A stretch of DNA of 64,000 bases from Lysobacter panacisoli (GTDB lineage Bacteria; Pseudomonadota; Gammaproteobacteria; Xanthomonadales; Xanthomonadaceae), in NCBI RefSeq assembly GCF_009765165.1, contig NZ_VLNU01000001.1, positions 2,469,001-2,533,000 on the forward strand, written 5' to 3'. The number at the start of each line of letters is the position of its first letter. Within the stretch, counting starts at the first letter, position 1. Below, piece after piece: positions 29,478 to 38,442 of the stretch. The notes beneath the pieces were generated by a model. That model was not told the DNA's origin and did no database searches. It saw only the letters and a program-made list of their open reading frames with translations. A program made the translations under genes and the position numbers.

Positions 29478-29813
29478 CTTGCGCGCAAGGCAAATTACCT
29501 TGCGCGCAAGCCGGCGCGTGTCGTGCGCAAGGCAAATTACGTTGCGCGCAAGCCGGAATACCTCGTCCGCAAGCCAATCCGTCTCGCGCGCAAGCCGGAA
29601 TGCGTTGCGACTGGGCGAAATTGCCTTGCGCGCAAGGCGTGACGAGTCGCGCGCAAGCCGCTGCGGTTCGCGCGTCAGTCGTTCTGGCTTGCACGCAAGC
29701 CGAAACGGCTCGCGGTCGAACGGGTTTGCCTTGCGCGCAAGCGGGCATGGGTTGCGATCGGATCAGCGAGCGTTGCGCGCGCATCGCATTTGCTTGCACA
29801 CGGGCCGGGACGA
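29478..29813. repeat. Tandem array of 16 degenerate 21-bp units
   Basis: Sixteen consecutive 21-base units without gaps. Unit consensus is sTYGCGCGCAAGcC plus seven variable bases; T at position 2 and G at position 4 are the same in all sixteen, and C at position 5 in fourteen. The core TTGCGCGCAA is a palindrome. Two units share the tail GGCAAATTAC. A decayed unit flanks each end (29457-29477 and from 29814). The spacing of 21 bp equals two turns of B-DNA. Several frames on both strands stay open through it, so reading frame gives no evidence of coding. Confidence 0.88.
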
Positions 29814-29950
29814 TTCGCGAGCCTAAGCGCGCGCCTAAACACTCAGAAGTTTTCTCGTTCCGCTGCTCCGCCGCGTTGCACGCGTGCGCCGACGTCTAAG
29901 GTGAATCGCCGGCCGGATGGGCCGGTGCAAAGACAAGGAACCAAGGACGT

Positions 29951-30421
29951 ATGAGTCAGAACCTGATCTCCCTCACCATCTCGGCAGAGCAGTGGGACGC
30001 CATCGATGTATGCCTGGGTGCGCTGGAGACGCACCTCGCCCCGCTTATCGCCATGCCCGCGGACCAGCGCCGGCAACTGGCGAAGATGGGCGACAAATCC
30101 GAAGCCTTCTGCCGACAGGCGATGGACGTGCTCAACGCGAACCCGGGCGTGATCCCGCCGAACTTCGATTTGGCGGCGCTGCGCGAAGACCTGAAAGCGC
30201 TGGATCAACTGCGCCCGCGTCTGGTGCGATTGGCGCGGCTGCATGAGCGCGCCACCGATACCGAAACCGCGTTGGGCAGCGACATCATGAGCGGCGCCCT
30301 GGAGGGCTACGCGCTGCTCAAGGTGGCGGGCAAGGGCGAGGGGTTGGAAGGGCTGCGCAAGGCGCTGTCGGCGCGTTTCAGCCGCAGCACACGCCAGGCC
30401 GAGACGAAGCCCACCATGTGA
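29951..30421 (+). CDS. Conserved hypothetical protein
   Basis: 156 residues, ribosome site AAGGA. All-helical, cytoplasmic protein: ISLTISAEQWDAIDVCLGAL, RRQLAKMGDKSEAFCRQAMDVL, VIPPNFDLAALREDL and a long C-terminal helix pair. The pattern (mostly LxPL, KMGDKSxxF, NPGxIPPxxD, GLxGLxxAL) recalls a small uncharacterised family found in several phyla, but no function is known. The tail is basic. Confidence 0.7.
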   Translation: MSQNLISLTISAEQWDAIDVCLGALETHLAPLIAMPADQRRQLAKMGDKSEAFCRQAMDVLNANPGVIPPNFDLAALREDLKALDQLRPRLVRLARLHERATDTETALGSDIMSGALEGYALLKVAGKGEGLEGLRKALSARFSRSTRQAETKPTM

Positions 30422-30470
30422 CATCGAACCGCCACGCCCAGCGCTTCAGGGCGCTGGGCGTGCGGAAAAC

Positions 30471-30505
30471 CCCGGGTGCGCTGCGCTTACCCGGGCTACA
30501 CGCGC
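30471..30505. repeat. Dispersed palindromic repeat, half copy C
   Basis: Contains CCCCGGGTGCGCTGCGCTTA followed by CCCGGGCTAC, the right-hand half of the element seen in copies A, B and D, lying 32 bases before copy D. Confidence 0.85.
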
Positions 30506-30536
30506 AGGGTGTTTACCGGGAACCCAGGTCCAGCCC

Positions 30537-30624
30537 GCGTAGCCCGGGTAAGGCCGCAGGCCGCACCCGGGACACCTTACCGCTGCCGGCAAGCCCCGGG
30601 TGCGCTTCGCTTACCCGGCTACGC
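30537..30624. repeat. Dispersed palindromic repeat, copy D
   Basis: GCGTAGCCCGGGTAAGG to TTACCCGGCTACGC, with a shortened centre and one G lost in the right arm compared with A and B. Confidence 0.88.
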
Positions 30625-30639
30625 GGGCTCCAGCCGGGC

Positions 30640-30771
30640 ATGAGCGGGGTGAAGTCGCATGCCACCCCGCGTGATTGGGACTTTCCCCAGCAAATAGGAT
30701 TCGTCCTATTCGATGACGGATTCGAGAGGCCGATCATGGCCTTCATTGATCCTTTGTCGCAGAAGCAGTGA
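30640..30771 (+). CDS. Possible small protein
   Basis: 43 residues (MSGVKSHATPRDWDFPQQIG, then FVLFDDGFERPIMAFIDPLS). No ribosome site is visible, it starts within 16 bases of a repeat, and it spans the TAGGA palindrome. It may be non-coding; no family recognised. Confidence 0.25.
   Translation: MSGVKSHATPRDWDFPQQIGFVLFDDGFERPIMAFIDPLSQKQ
30693..30710. promoter_or_regulatory. TAGGA-TTCG-TCCTA palindrome upstream of the autotransporter
   Basis: AATAGGA and TCCTATT form a perfect 7-bp inverted repeat around TTCG, 224 bases before the autotransporter start. The half-site spacing resembles boxes bound by LuxR/NarL-type response regulators such as RcsB-like proteins. An operator role is inferred; as RNA it would also form a UUCG-capped hairpin. 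Confidence 0.45.
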
Positions 30772-30933
30772 CGCAATTGCACGCGTAACGCACCGGCTCT
30801 CCCGAAGAGCCCCCCGCGAAACCCCGTGCAGGGCCAAGGGCCCCTCCGACCAACCAGACACGTTCCGACGCGCGACCCGGTCGCAGCGCGGGCGTCAGCC
30901 GTTTCCGATTTCCAGCCTCAGGACGTAACTCAG

Positions 30934-33900
30934 ATGAACAAGATCTACCGCATCGTATGGAGCCAGGCCCTTCGCACTTGGGTCGTGGTCAGCGAGCTGA
31001 CCGCAGCGCGGGGCAAGAGCGCTAGTGGGCGCCGAGTCGCTGGAGGCGCGCTCGCGCTCGTGCTGAGCTCGGCGCTGCTGCAGGCGCACGCGGTTACGGT
31101 GATCCCGGATACGCCGTCCGGCGTCACGCCGTTCACGCTCTCGCCGACCGCGGACAACACCTACCTTCTTGGCGCCGGCACCAGCTATGTCGACACGGCG
31201 GGCAACGGCATCGTCGCGCCGACCGGCACCGCGTGGACCTTCACCAACAACGGCACGATCGGAGGCTCTGCGATCGGTCTACTGGTCCAGGGATCGAACT
31301 CCAACATCTTCAACAACGGCATCGTCAACAGCGGGACGAGCGGCATATCGCTTTCCGGCGCTGCCAACACCACGGTCACCCTCGGCACGGGCTCGCAGTT
31401 CAACCCCGCGGGCGGTACCGCCCTCCTTACTACTGGAAACACCAACCGTCTGGTGCTGACGGGCACGGGCAGCGAGAACGATAACTTCGGCGGAACGCTC
31501 AATTCCGGTTGGGCCAGCCTCAACTCGACGGCCGGCAGCGTCTGGACGTTGGGTGGCAATGTCACCACGGCGACTGGCGGCGCGGGCCAGGTCCAGGTCT
31601 CCGGCGATCTCACCTTGAACGGTGCGGTCCAGGGAAATGGTGGATCCGCTGTGACGACCACCGTGAACAACGGCGGCACGCTGCGCCTGGGCAGTGGTGG
31701 TACGACTGGCAGCGTCAACGGCAGCATCGCCAACAACGGCAGCCTGATCGTCAATCGCGACGGCAATCTCACCCTCGGCGTGATCACAGGCACCGGCACG
31801 CTGGAGAAGGCGGGCAGCGGCACGACGACGCTTTCGGCCGGCACGAACTACTCGGGCGCGACGACGGTATCGGGCGGTACGCTCAACGTGAGCTTCGTCG
31901 ATGCGCTGCGCAACAGCAGTTCGGTGCATGTGGCCGCGGGCGCGACGCTGCAAGGTGCCCCGGCGGTGAGTGGTATTTTCAGCACGGTCAACAATCTGTC
32001 CGGTGATGCAGGCTCGCAGGTGGTCGGCTTCGATTCACTCAATCTGGTCAACGATCGCGATACCACGTTTGCCGGTTCGGTCACGTCCGGCGGAGTGACT
32101 GTCGGCACCGTGCAGAAGCTCGGCAGCGGCACGCTCACGCTCACGAGCAACAGCCCGCAACTGTGGCGGGCCGCGAACGTACTTGGGGGGACGCTCGAAG
32201 TCGCCGACGGCGGCCAGCTCAAAACGGGTGCCGGTGGCGTGAACATCAAGAATGCGACCGGCGATGCGACGATGCGGGTCCGGGATGGCGGTAGCCTTTC
32301 CACCACCGGCGTGTACGTCGATCGAGGACAGCTGCAGGTGCTGCAGGGCGGTGCGACGACCGCGACAGCGCTCCGGGTTGGCAGTGCGATGGGCGACAGC
32401 GGTAGCATTACCGTCGCCGATGGCGGAAGGCTCAGCATGACCAGTCCGTTGTTCGATGGACGCATCGGCGTCTCGGGCACCGGCACGCTTGATGTGCAAC
32501 GCGGCGGCGTCGTCGAGACGATTGGTTCCGTGAATGTGGGCCTGAACGCCGGCAGCTCCGGCACCGCGACCATCGACGGCGCGGGCAGCACCTGGACGAG
32601 CGCGGGACAGACCACCATCGGCAACAGTGGCACCGGCTTCGTCACCGTCGATCACGACGCGACGATGCAGGCCAGCCGCGTGGTGCTGGGCAACAACGCC
32701 GGCAGCGTCGGTTCGCTCGGTCTGCTCAACGGCGGCACGCTGACCACCGGGCAGGTGGCGGCCGGTGCGGGCACGGCCAGCTTCGCGATGGACGACGGTG
32801 TGCTGCGTGCTTCGGCCGCGAGCACCGACTTCATCAGCGGTCTCGTCAACGGCGTCAACCTGCTGTCCGGCGGTGGCACCATCGACAGCAACGGTTTCGA
32901 TGTGGCGTCTTCGTCGTCGGTGACGGGCGTGGGTGCGCTCGACAAGGCCGGCGCGGGCACGCTGACGCTCAATGCCGCCAGCGATTACAGCGGCGGCAGC
33001 AACGTGCACGCCGGCACGCTGGCGATCACGCGCAGCGATGCGCTTGGCTCCGGCACCGCGACCGTCGACAGTGGTGCGACGCTGGCCGTCGCGCCGACGA
33101 CTGCGGGCGATTTCACCTTCAACAATGCGCTGGCCGGCAGCGGCCTGTTCACCGTGGGCCTTGTCGATACGACCAACGCGTTCGCGTTCTCCGACGCGAG
33201 CGGTGGCTTCGCCGGCACCGCGCAGCTGGGCAACAGCCGCTTCGATTTGTCCGGCACCAACACCGCGGCGCTGGCGAATGCCACGCTGCAGCTCGATGCC
33301 GGCAACACCACCACCGTCGGCACCGGTACGCAGACCATCGGCGGCTTGAACCTCAACGGCGGTCGCGTCGTCTTCCCGGGCGTGCGTGTTCCGGGCAGTG
33401 CCTCGGCCGACGCTTCGATCGCGGTGGGCGACCTCGCGCTCAACGGCGGCGAGATCGCGCTCGACCTTGCCAGCAGCGGCCTGGTCAACCATCCGACGCC
33501 GAGCGGCGATGCCAATCTGCTGTCCCAGGACGACGACGTGCAGTTGCAACTGATCGCAGCGAACGGCGCGGTCACCGGCAGCGGCAGCAACCTCGCCTTC
33601 ATCGATGCGACCACGCAGCAGCCGATCAGCAACGCGTTGCAGACGAATGTCATCGAAGGCGGCAACGTCGTCGCCGTCGCCGACCACGATTTCATCTTCA
33701 ACACCGTCGATGCTGCCGGCCAGCAGGGCCTGTTCGTGGGCTACGGCCTGCGCCAGCTCAATGTGCAGGACGGTCAGACGCTCACGCTCGCTCCCGATGC
33801 CGGCGCGACCGGTCTGGACACCGATCTTGCGGCGAAGGTGACGGGCACGGGCCACCTGGCCATCGATGCCGGCGCCAACCTCGTCAGCCTGTCCAATTCG

Positions 33901-36279
33901 GCCAACGACTACACGGGCGAGACGCACGTGCAGACGGGCACGCTGCGCATGGACAACGACCACGTGCTCGGCGCGACCTCGCTGCTCGATGTCGCGACCG
34001 GTGCCAGCGCCGATCTGAACGGCCACAGCCAGACCGTCGGCAAGCTGGTCACGCAGGCCGGCAGCCATCTGCAACTCGATGGTGCGCTGACCATCAGCGA
34101 TGCGCAGCGCACCAGCGGCGATCCGCTCGGTGGCACCATCGAGGCGAACACGCTGGCCGGTAGCGGCACGCTCACGCTCGATCCGAGCATCGTCGAAGTG
34201 AATGGCGCCAATGCCGCGTACACCGGCAACGTCGACGTGATCGACGGCTCGCAGCTGATCCTCAACGATGTGCAGGGCGTGGGCGACACGGGCACGATCA
34301 CGCTCGCGGCCGGCGGCGATCGCCTCACGCTCGGCAACGTGACGGCCGCGCCGGGCACGAGCCCCAATGGCACGCTCGCCAAGCAGCTCGCGGGTGCGGG
34401 CACGGTGGCACTGCGCGACAGCGCCAACGTCACGCTGAGCGGCGACAACAGTGCGTTTGCAGGCGATTTCGACATCGCCTCCGGCACCACGCTGGCGGCA
34501 TCGCAGCCGACGCACCTGGGCAGCGCGACGATCGCCAACGCCGGCACGATGAACCTCACTGCCGACAGCGACTGGTCGCTGGACAACACGGTCACCGGCG
34601 ACGGCACGCTGGTGAAGCTCGGTGGCGCGACGCTGAGCGTCGATCAGGCACTGGCCGGCTTCACCGGCCCGACGCAGGTGGATGCCGGCACGTTGCAGCT
34701 CGCCGCGAACGGCGCGATGGCCGGCGATGCGCGCATCGCCAGCGGCGCACAGCTGACGGCGCTCGACGGCGCATTCGTCCACGGCACCGTCGACAACGCG
34801 GGCACGCTGACGGCGAATGCCGGCAACGCGACCGTCGGTGCGTTGAACAACGCCGGTCTCGTGCGACTGGGCGGCGCGAGCGTCGGCAACACGCTCACCG
34901 TCGCGGGCAACTACACGGGGCAGGGCGGCACGGTGCAGATCAACACGGTGCTCGACGGCGACAACTCGCTGACCGACCGGCTGATCGTGCAGGGCGATAC
35001 CGCTGGCAGCAGCAAGCTGCACGTCGATGCCGTGTCCGGCACCGGTGCGTACAGCAACGCCGACGGCATCCAGGTGGTGCGCGTCGACGGCCAGTCCAAC
35101 GGTACGTTCGGCCTCGACGGTCGCGTGGTCGCCGGTGCGTTCGAGTACGACCTGTACCACGGCGGCAAGGCCGATCCGAACGATGGCGACTGGTACCTGC
35201 GTTCGGATGCGCCGGTAGTCGTCACTCCGCCGGATACGTCTGGCACGCCGGGCACGCCGGATTCGGGCGGCACGCCGGGTACGGGTGGCACACCGGCGCC
35301 GCTCGGACCGCAGCGTCTGCGTCCGGAAGTGGGTGCCTACCTCGGCAACCAGTACATGGCGGGCACGATGCTCAAGCAGACCCTGCGCGACCGCGCCGGT
35401 GAGCTGGCGTTCGTCGAAGGTCGCCAGGACGGCGGCTTCGCCGGCTGGGCGCGCGTGCAGCGCGACGAGATGCAGTCCGGCGTGAGCCGCAATGGCGTGA
35501 AGCAGCTCGATGTGCGCGGCGACAGCAGTGTCGTGCAGGTCGGCGCGGAGACGGTGCGCCACCCGGGCGAAGGTCGCCTGCACGTCGGTCTCATGGGCAG
35601 CCACGGCGAGGCGGACACGCATTCGCAGTCCGACGTCTCGGGTCGCCAGACCGAAGGCCGCGTCAGTGGTAACGCGATCGGTGCCTATGGGACGTGGTTC
35701 GCCAAGGCGAACAGCGCGCCGGGCGAGTCGACCGGCCTGTACGTGGACGGTTGGGCGCAGTTCGGCCGCTTCGACAACAAGGTGCACGGCGAAGGCCTGC
35801 CGACCGAGTCTTACAACGCCGACAGCTGGAGCGCCTCGCTCGAAGCCGGCTACGGTCTGGCCGTGCATCGCGGCGAGCACAGCACGGTCTACCTGGAGCC
35901 GCAGGTGCAGGCGATCTACAGCGACTATTCCGCTGACGATCACGTCGAAGCCAATCTCACCCGCGTCGATGGCACGGACTCGAACGGCCTCACCACACGC
36001 GTCGGCGCGCGGCTGTACGGTCGCACGGATGCAGGCGCCGGCAAGCGCGTGCAGCCGTTCGTGGAAGCGAACTGGTGGCACAACGGCTACCACGACGGCG
36101 TGGCCTTCGACGGCGTGCGTACCAGCCTAGATCGTTCGAGCAACGTCTACGAGATCAAGGCCGGCGCCGAGGCGGACCTGGGTTCCAAGTGGACGGGTTG
36201 GTTCAACCTCGGCGTGCAGCAGGGCAGCGACGACGACCGTGGCGTGACCGGCATGCTGGGTATCCGCAAGGGCTGGTAA
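30934..36279 (+). CDS. Large type Va autotransporter with extended signal peptide
   Basis: 1781 residues from ATG 30934. The first 30 residues (MNKIYRIVWSQALRTWVVVS) are the extended signal peptide region (ESPR) of large autotransporters, followed by a hydrophobic core and cleavage near AHAV. The passenger is a long right-handed beta-helix type sequence, rich in Gly, Asn, Thr and Ser, with repeated TLNxGGTL, GAGTLTLN and autotransporter-repeat (PATR) segments such as LDKAGAGTLTLNAASDYSGG. A Pro/Gly/Thr linker (residues about 1432-1460, nt 35229-35310) precedes the C-terminal 12-strand beta-barrel domain, which ends GMLGIRKGW with a terminal aromatic. Surface adhesion or aggregation is likely; no protease triad was identified. 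Confidence 0.93.
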   Translation: MNKIYRIVWSQALRTWVVVSELTAARGKSASGRRVAGGALALVLSSALLQAHAVTVIPDTPSGVTPFTLSPTADNTYLLGAGTSYVDTAGNGIVAPTGTAWTFTNNGTIGGSAIGLLVQGSNSNIFNNGIVNSGTSGISLSGAANTTVTLGTGSQFNPAGGTALLTTGNTNRLVLTGTGSENDNFGGTLNSGWASLNSTAGSVWTLGGNVTTATGGAGQVQVSGDLTLNGAVQGNGGSAVTTTVNNGGTLRLGSGGTTGSVNGSIANNGSLIVNRDGNLTLGVITGTGTLEKAGSGTTTLSAGTNYSGATTVSGGTLNVSFVDALRNSSSVHVAAGATLQGAPAVSGIFSTVNNLSGDAGSQVVGFDSLNLVNDRDTTFAGSVTSGGVTVGTVQKLGSGTLTLTSNSPQLWRAANVLGGTLEVADGGQLKTGAGGVNIKNATGDATMRVRDGGSLSTTGVYVDRGQLQVLQGGATTATALRVGSAMGDSGSITVADGGRLSMTSPLFDGRIGVSGTGTLDVQRGGVVETIGSVNVGLNAGSSGTATIDGAGSTWTSAGQTTIGNSGTGFVTVDHDATMQASRVVLGNNAGSVGSLGLLNGGTLTTGQVAAGAGTASFAMDDGVLRASAASTDFISGLVNGVNLLSGGGTIDSNGFDVASSSSVTGVGALDKAGAGTLTLNAASDYSGGSNVHAGTLAITRSDALGSGTATVDSGATLAVAPTTAGDFTFNNALAGSGLFTVGLVDTTNAFAFSDASGGFAGTAQLGNSRFDLSGTNTAALANATLQLDAGNTTTVGTGTQTIGGLNLNGGRVVFPGVRVPGSASADASIAVGDLALNGGEIALDLASSGLVNHPTPSGDANLLSQDDDVQLQLIAANGAVTGSGSNLAFIDATTQQPISNALQTNVIEGGNVVAVADHDFIFNTVDAAGQQGLFVGYGLRQLNVQDGQTLTLAPDAGATGLDTDLAAKVTGTGHLAIDAGANLVSLSNSANDYTGETHVQTGTLRMDNDHVLGATSLLDVATGASADLNGHSQTVGKLVTQAGSHLQLDGALTISDAQRTSGDPLGGTIEANTLAGSGTLTLDPSIVEVNGANAAYTGNVDVIDGSQLILNDVQGVGDTGTITLAAGGDRLTLGNVTAAPGTSPNGTLAKQLAGAGTVALRDSANVTLSGDNSAFAGDFDIASGTTLAASQPTHLGSATIANAGTMNLTADSDWSLDNTVTGDGTLVKLGGATLSVDQALAGFTGPTQVDAGTLQLAANGAMAGDARIASGAQLTALDGAFVHGTVDNAGTLTANAGNATVGALNNAGLVRLGGASVGNTLTVAGNYTGQGGTVQINTVLDGDNSLTDRLIVQGDTAGSSKLHVDAVSGTGAYSNADGIQVVRVDGQSNGTFGLDGRVVAGAFEYDLYHGGKADPNDGDWYLRSDAPVVVTPPDTSGTPGTPDSGGTPGTGGTPAPLGPQRLRPEVGAYLGNQYMAGTMLKQTLRDRAGELAFVEGRQDGGFAGWARVQRDEMQSGVSRNGVKQLDVRGDSSVVQVGAETVRHPGEGRLHVGLMGSHGEADTHSQSDVSGRQTEGRVSGNAIGAYGTWFAKANSAPGESTGLYVDGWAQFGRFDNKVHGEGLPTESYNADSWSASLEAGYGLAVHRGEHSTVYLEPQVQAIYSDYSADDHVEANLTRVDGTDSNGLTTRVGARLYGRTDAGAGKRVQPFVEANWWHNGYHDGVAFDGVRTSLDRSSNVYEIKAGAEADLGSKWTGWFNLGVQQGSDDDRGVTGMLGIRKGW

Positions 36280-36291
36280 TCCCCACGCGGC

Positions 36292-36319
36292 GAGCCGCCC
36301 GGACAACTCCGGGCGGCTC
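36292..36319. terminator. Hairpin between convergent genes
   Basis: GAGCCGCCCGG pairs perfectly with CCGGGCGGCTC (11 bp, loop ACAACT). It lies between the ends of the convergent autotransporter and DUF1254 genes; there is no T run on either strand, so it is a likely but atypical bidirectional terminator. Confidence 0.55.
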
Positions 36320-36332
36320 CGACGTAAGGGGC

Positions 36333-37808
36333 TTAAGGAGCAGCCGCATCCGCGCGCTGCAGCGGCGGCGCCTTCCATTGTCCGTCGATCGCTTCCGGCT
36401 TCGGCCAGTAGATGCGCATGGCCGCGAAGAACGGGCCTTTCGGCGCGGGAAGCCAGTTGGCTTCCTTGTCCTTGCCGGGCGATTCGTGCTGCAGGTAGAG
36501 CGTGATCCCGCCGTCGGGATCCTTCTTCAGATTCGGCAGCATCGGCGAATTGATCAGATAGCGATTCAACGCGTTCGCGCTGAGCAGGCTGGCTGGCAGT
36601 TCGTACATCGTGACCGACCAGAACGCGTTCGCCGGAGGCAGTTGGCCAGGCGCGAAACGCAGCGTGTATCGGCCCGTCGTTCCATCCAGCTTCGCGCCCG
36701 TCGAATCGGTGAAGTACACCGGATAGACCGCTTCTTCCTTCGAGTTGCCATAGATGCCGAGTACCGCGCCGGTCATGCGCCGCAGGTAGTTGTTCTGCAG
36801 GTACTGGCGCGTGCCGAAGGCATCGGCGCTGCTCTCCTTGCCGGTATCGATCGCCGTCGCCTTGTGCTCGGCGAAAGCTTTCCAGGCGTCGGCCATGCCG
36901 TCCTCGATGGCCTTGCGCTGGTCGGGTGGCAGCGACGCGACATCGAACGGCTTGCCCGCGCCGACGCCGATCTTCGCGAACCGCGCCATCAGCTCCGTCT
37001 CGCTGGGATCGGTGGGGCAGAACTGCAGCAGGAAGTTGAGGACGCGGAAGAACTCCGGCGAGGTCTTCTGCTGTTCAGGCGTCAGCGGCGCGATGAAGTC
37101 TATGGGCGGCGCGGCCGGCGGCGCCGGCGTGCCGAGGAACTTCGACAGCGGCTGCACCTTGTAGCCGGCCTGGATCTTCTTCACGTTGACGATGTCGGCG
37201 GCGTTGAACAGCTGGGTACGGAACAGCACGAACACCAGTTGCGTTTCCGAACGGATCACATCCTTGATGCCCTGCGGCTTCTCACCCTTCCAGTCGGGCC
37301 CGGCAAGCAGGAAGTTGGCGGCCTCGTTGCCAGTCGCGCGGCTGCCGACGTAGGCGAAGTTGTGCGTGTACATGTCGATGAACTGAGCCGAGTAGTAGCG
37401 TCCCTTCTCGACGGCTGGCACCGAGAGCACCAGCGGTTCGGCGCGCAGGTCCGCACCGAGCTGCGAGTACGGCGTATCGGAATTGGGCGTCTGGATCGCC
37501 TTGTCCTGCGGCGTGTAGACGCGCGCGGTGTTGTGGATTTCGTTCCACACACCCTTGTACTCGGGATTCTTCGCGTCGACGAAGTACGAGTACTGGATGC
37601 GATAGCTGTCGACCATCGGGAAGCCGTAGATGTACGCCTCTTTGGCGATCGCCCGGGCATCGTCGGCGGCCGGTGTCGATGCAGGCGGCGTGACCGGCGG
37701 AGCGGCGGCATCGGGCGTGGCCTTCTGGCATCCGGTCATCGCACTCGCCAGAACGAGCAGGAAGGCGAGGAGGTGTGGATCGCGGTTGCACTGCACGCGT
37801 GCTTGCAT
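36333..37808 (-). CDS. DUF1254/DUF1214 lipoprotein
   Basis: 491 residues from ATG 37808. The signal ends ASAMTGCQK, a lipoprotein-like site. A DUF1254 domain follows (EAYIYGFPMVDSYRI, KAIQTPNSDTPYSQLGADLR, GRYYSAQFIDMYTHNFAYVG), then a C-terminal DUF1214 domain (PANAFWSVTMYELPASLL, NRYLINSPMLPNLKKDPDGG). Such proteins are exported and of unknown enzymatic role. Convergent with the autotransporter and divergent from the cupin gene. Confidence 0.88.
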   Translation of the reverse strand: MQARVQCNRDPHLLAFLLVLASAMTGCQKATPDAAAPPVTPPASTPAADDARAIAKEAYIYGFPMVDSYRIQYSYFVDAKNPEYKGVWNEIHNTARVYTPQDKAIQTPNSDTPYSQLGADLRAEPLVLSVPAVEKGRYYSAQFIDMYTHNFAYVGSRATGNEAANFLLAGPDWKGEKPQGIKDVIRSETQLVFVLFRTQLFNAADIVNVKKIQAGYKVQPLSKFLGTPAPPAAPPIDFIAPLTPEQQKTSPEFFRVLNFLLQFCPTDPSETELMARFAKIGVGAGKPFDVASLPPDQRKAIEDGMADAWKAFAEHKATAIDTGKESSADAFGTRQYLQNNYLRRMTGAVLGIYGNSKEEAVYPVYFTDSTGAKLDGTTGRYTLRFAPGQLPPANAFWSVTMYELPASLLSANALNRYLINSPMLPNLKKDPDGGITLYLQHESPGKDKEANWLPAPKGPFFAAMRIYWPKPEAIDGQWKAPPLQRADAAAP

Positions 37809-37913
37809 GGCGGTCACCGGGTCGTTGGGCGATCAGGTGCGATAGCACATTCCCGCGAGCGCGAAGGGGCCGTGAAGGCGCTGGCGGTGGTGTCGCCGCG
37901 ATACGATGGCGGG

Positions 37914-38381
37914 ATGGACTCCGTCGAACGGCTCATCGCTTCGTTGCAGTTGTCGCCGCATCCCGAAGGCGGGCATTACCGCCGCATCTTTGAATCGGAT
38001 GTGCAGGTGCAGGGAAACGGCATCGCGCGCCCCGCGCTCACCGCCATCCACTACCTGCTTGCGCGCGGCGAACGCAGCCGCTCGCATCGCGTGGATGCGG
38101 ACGAAGCGTGGCACTGGCAGGACGGCGGCGCGCTGGCGCTGCAGGAATTCGACGCGGAGACCGGCGCGCTTTCGTCGGTGACGCTGGATGGTGCCGCGCG
38201 CGGTGGCGTCGCGATGCACGTGGTGCGCGCCGGCCGCTGGCAATCCGCACGACCGCTTGACGACTGGACACTGGTCGCGTGCACGGTGTCGCCGGGGTTC
38301 GTCTGGGAAGGCTTCGAACTCCTGGCAGGGGACAGCGAGGTGGCGCGGGCGCTACTTTCCCGTGGCGGTGCCGTGGACTGA
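37914..38381 (+). CDS. Cupin (DUF985) family protein
   Basis: 155 residues from ATG 37914. Cupin_5/DUF985 pattern: LQLSPHPEGGHYRRIFES at the N-terminus, TAIHYLLARGERSRSHRVDADEAWHW (metal-type His residues) and VACTVSPGFVWEGFELL near the end. Members are small beta-barrels of unknown enzymatic activity, some linked to sugar metabolism. No obvious partner gene nearby. Confidence 0.88.
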   Translation: MDSVERLIASLQLSPHPEGGHYRRIFESDVQVQGNGIARPALTAIHYLLARGERSRSHRVDADEAWHWQDGGALALQEFDAETGALSSVTLDGAARGGVAMHVVRAGRWQSARPLDDWTLVACTVSPGFVWEGFELLAGDSEVARALLSRGGAVD

Positions 38382-38442
38382 CGCGGGAACTCCGCCTCTT
38401 CGCGCTGGTCGTAGTCTTCGCTCGTTTGCCCAGGGAGTGGTC

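Noticed and set aside
29410..29826. An Arg-rich frame through the 21-bp array as a protein-coding gene
   Set aside because: Three other frames stay open equally well through the same repeats, there is no ribosome site, and conservation cannot be judged, so the array was recorded as a repeat.
29457..29830. CRISPR array
   Set aside because: The unit is repeated directly, with no unique spacers of regular size and no cas genes in the window.
32035..36093. A 1352-codon open frame on the minus strand opposite the autotransporter
   Set aside because: Its amino acids are a rich mix of Arg, Val and Ala expected from the complement of a Gly/Thr/Asn-rich gene; no start signal or domain, and the plus-strand gene is complete with ESPR and barrel.
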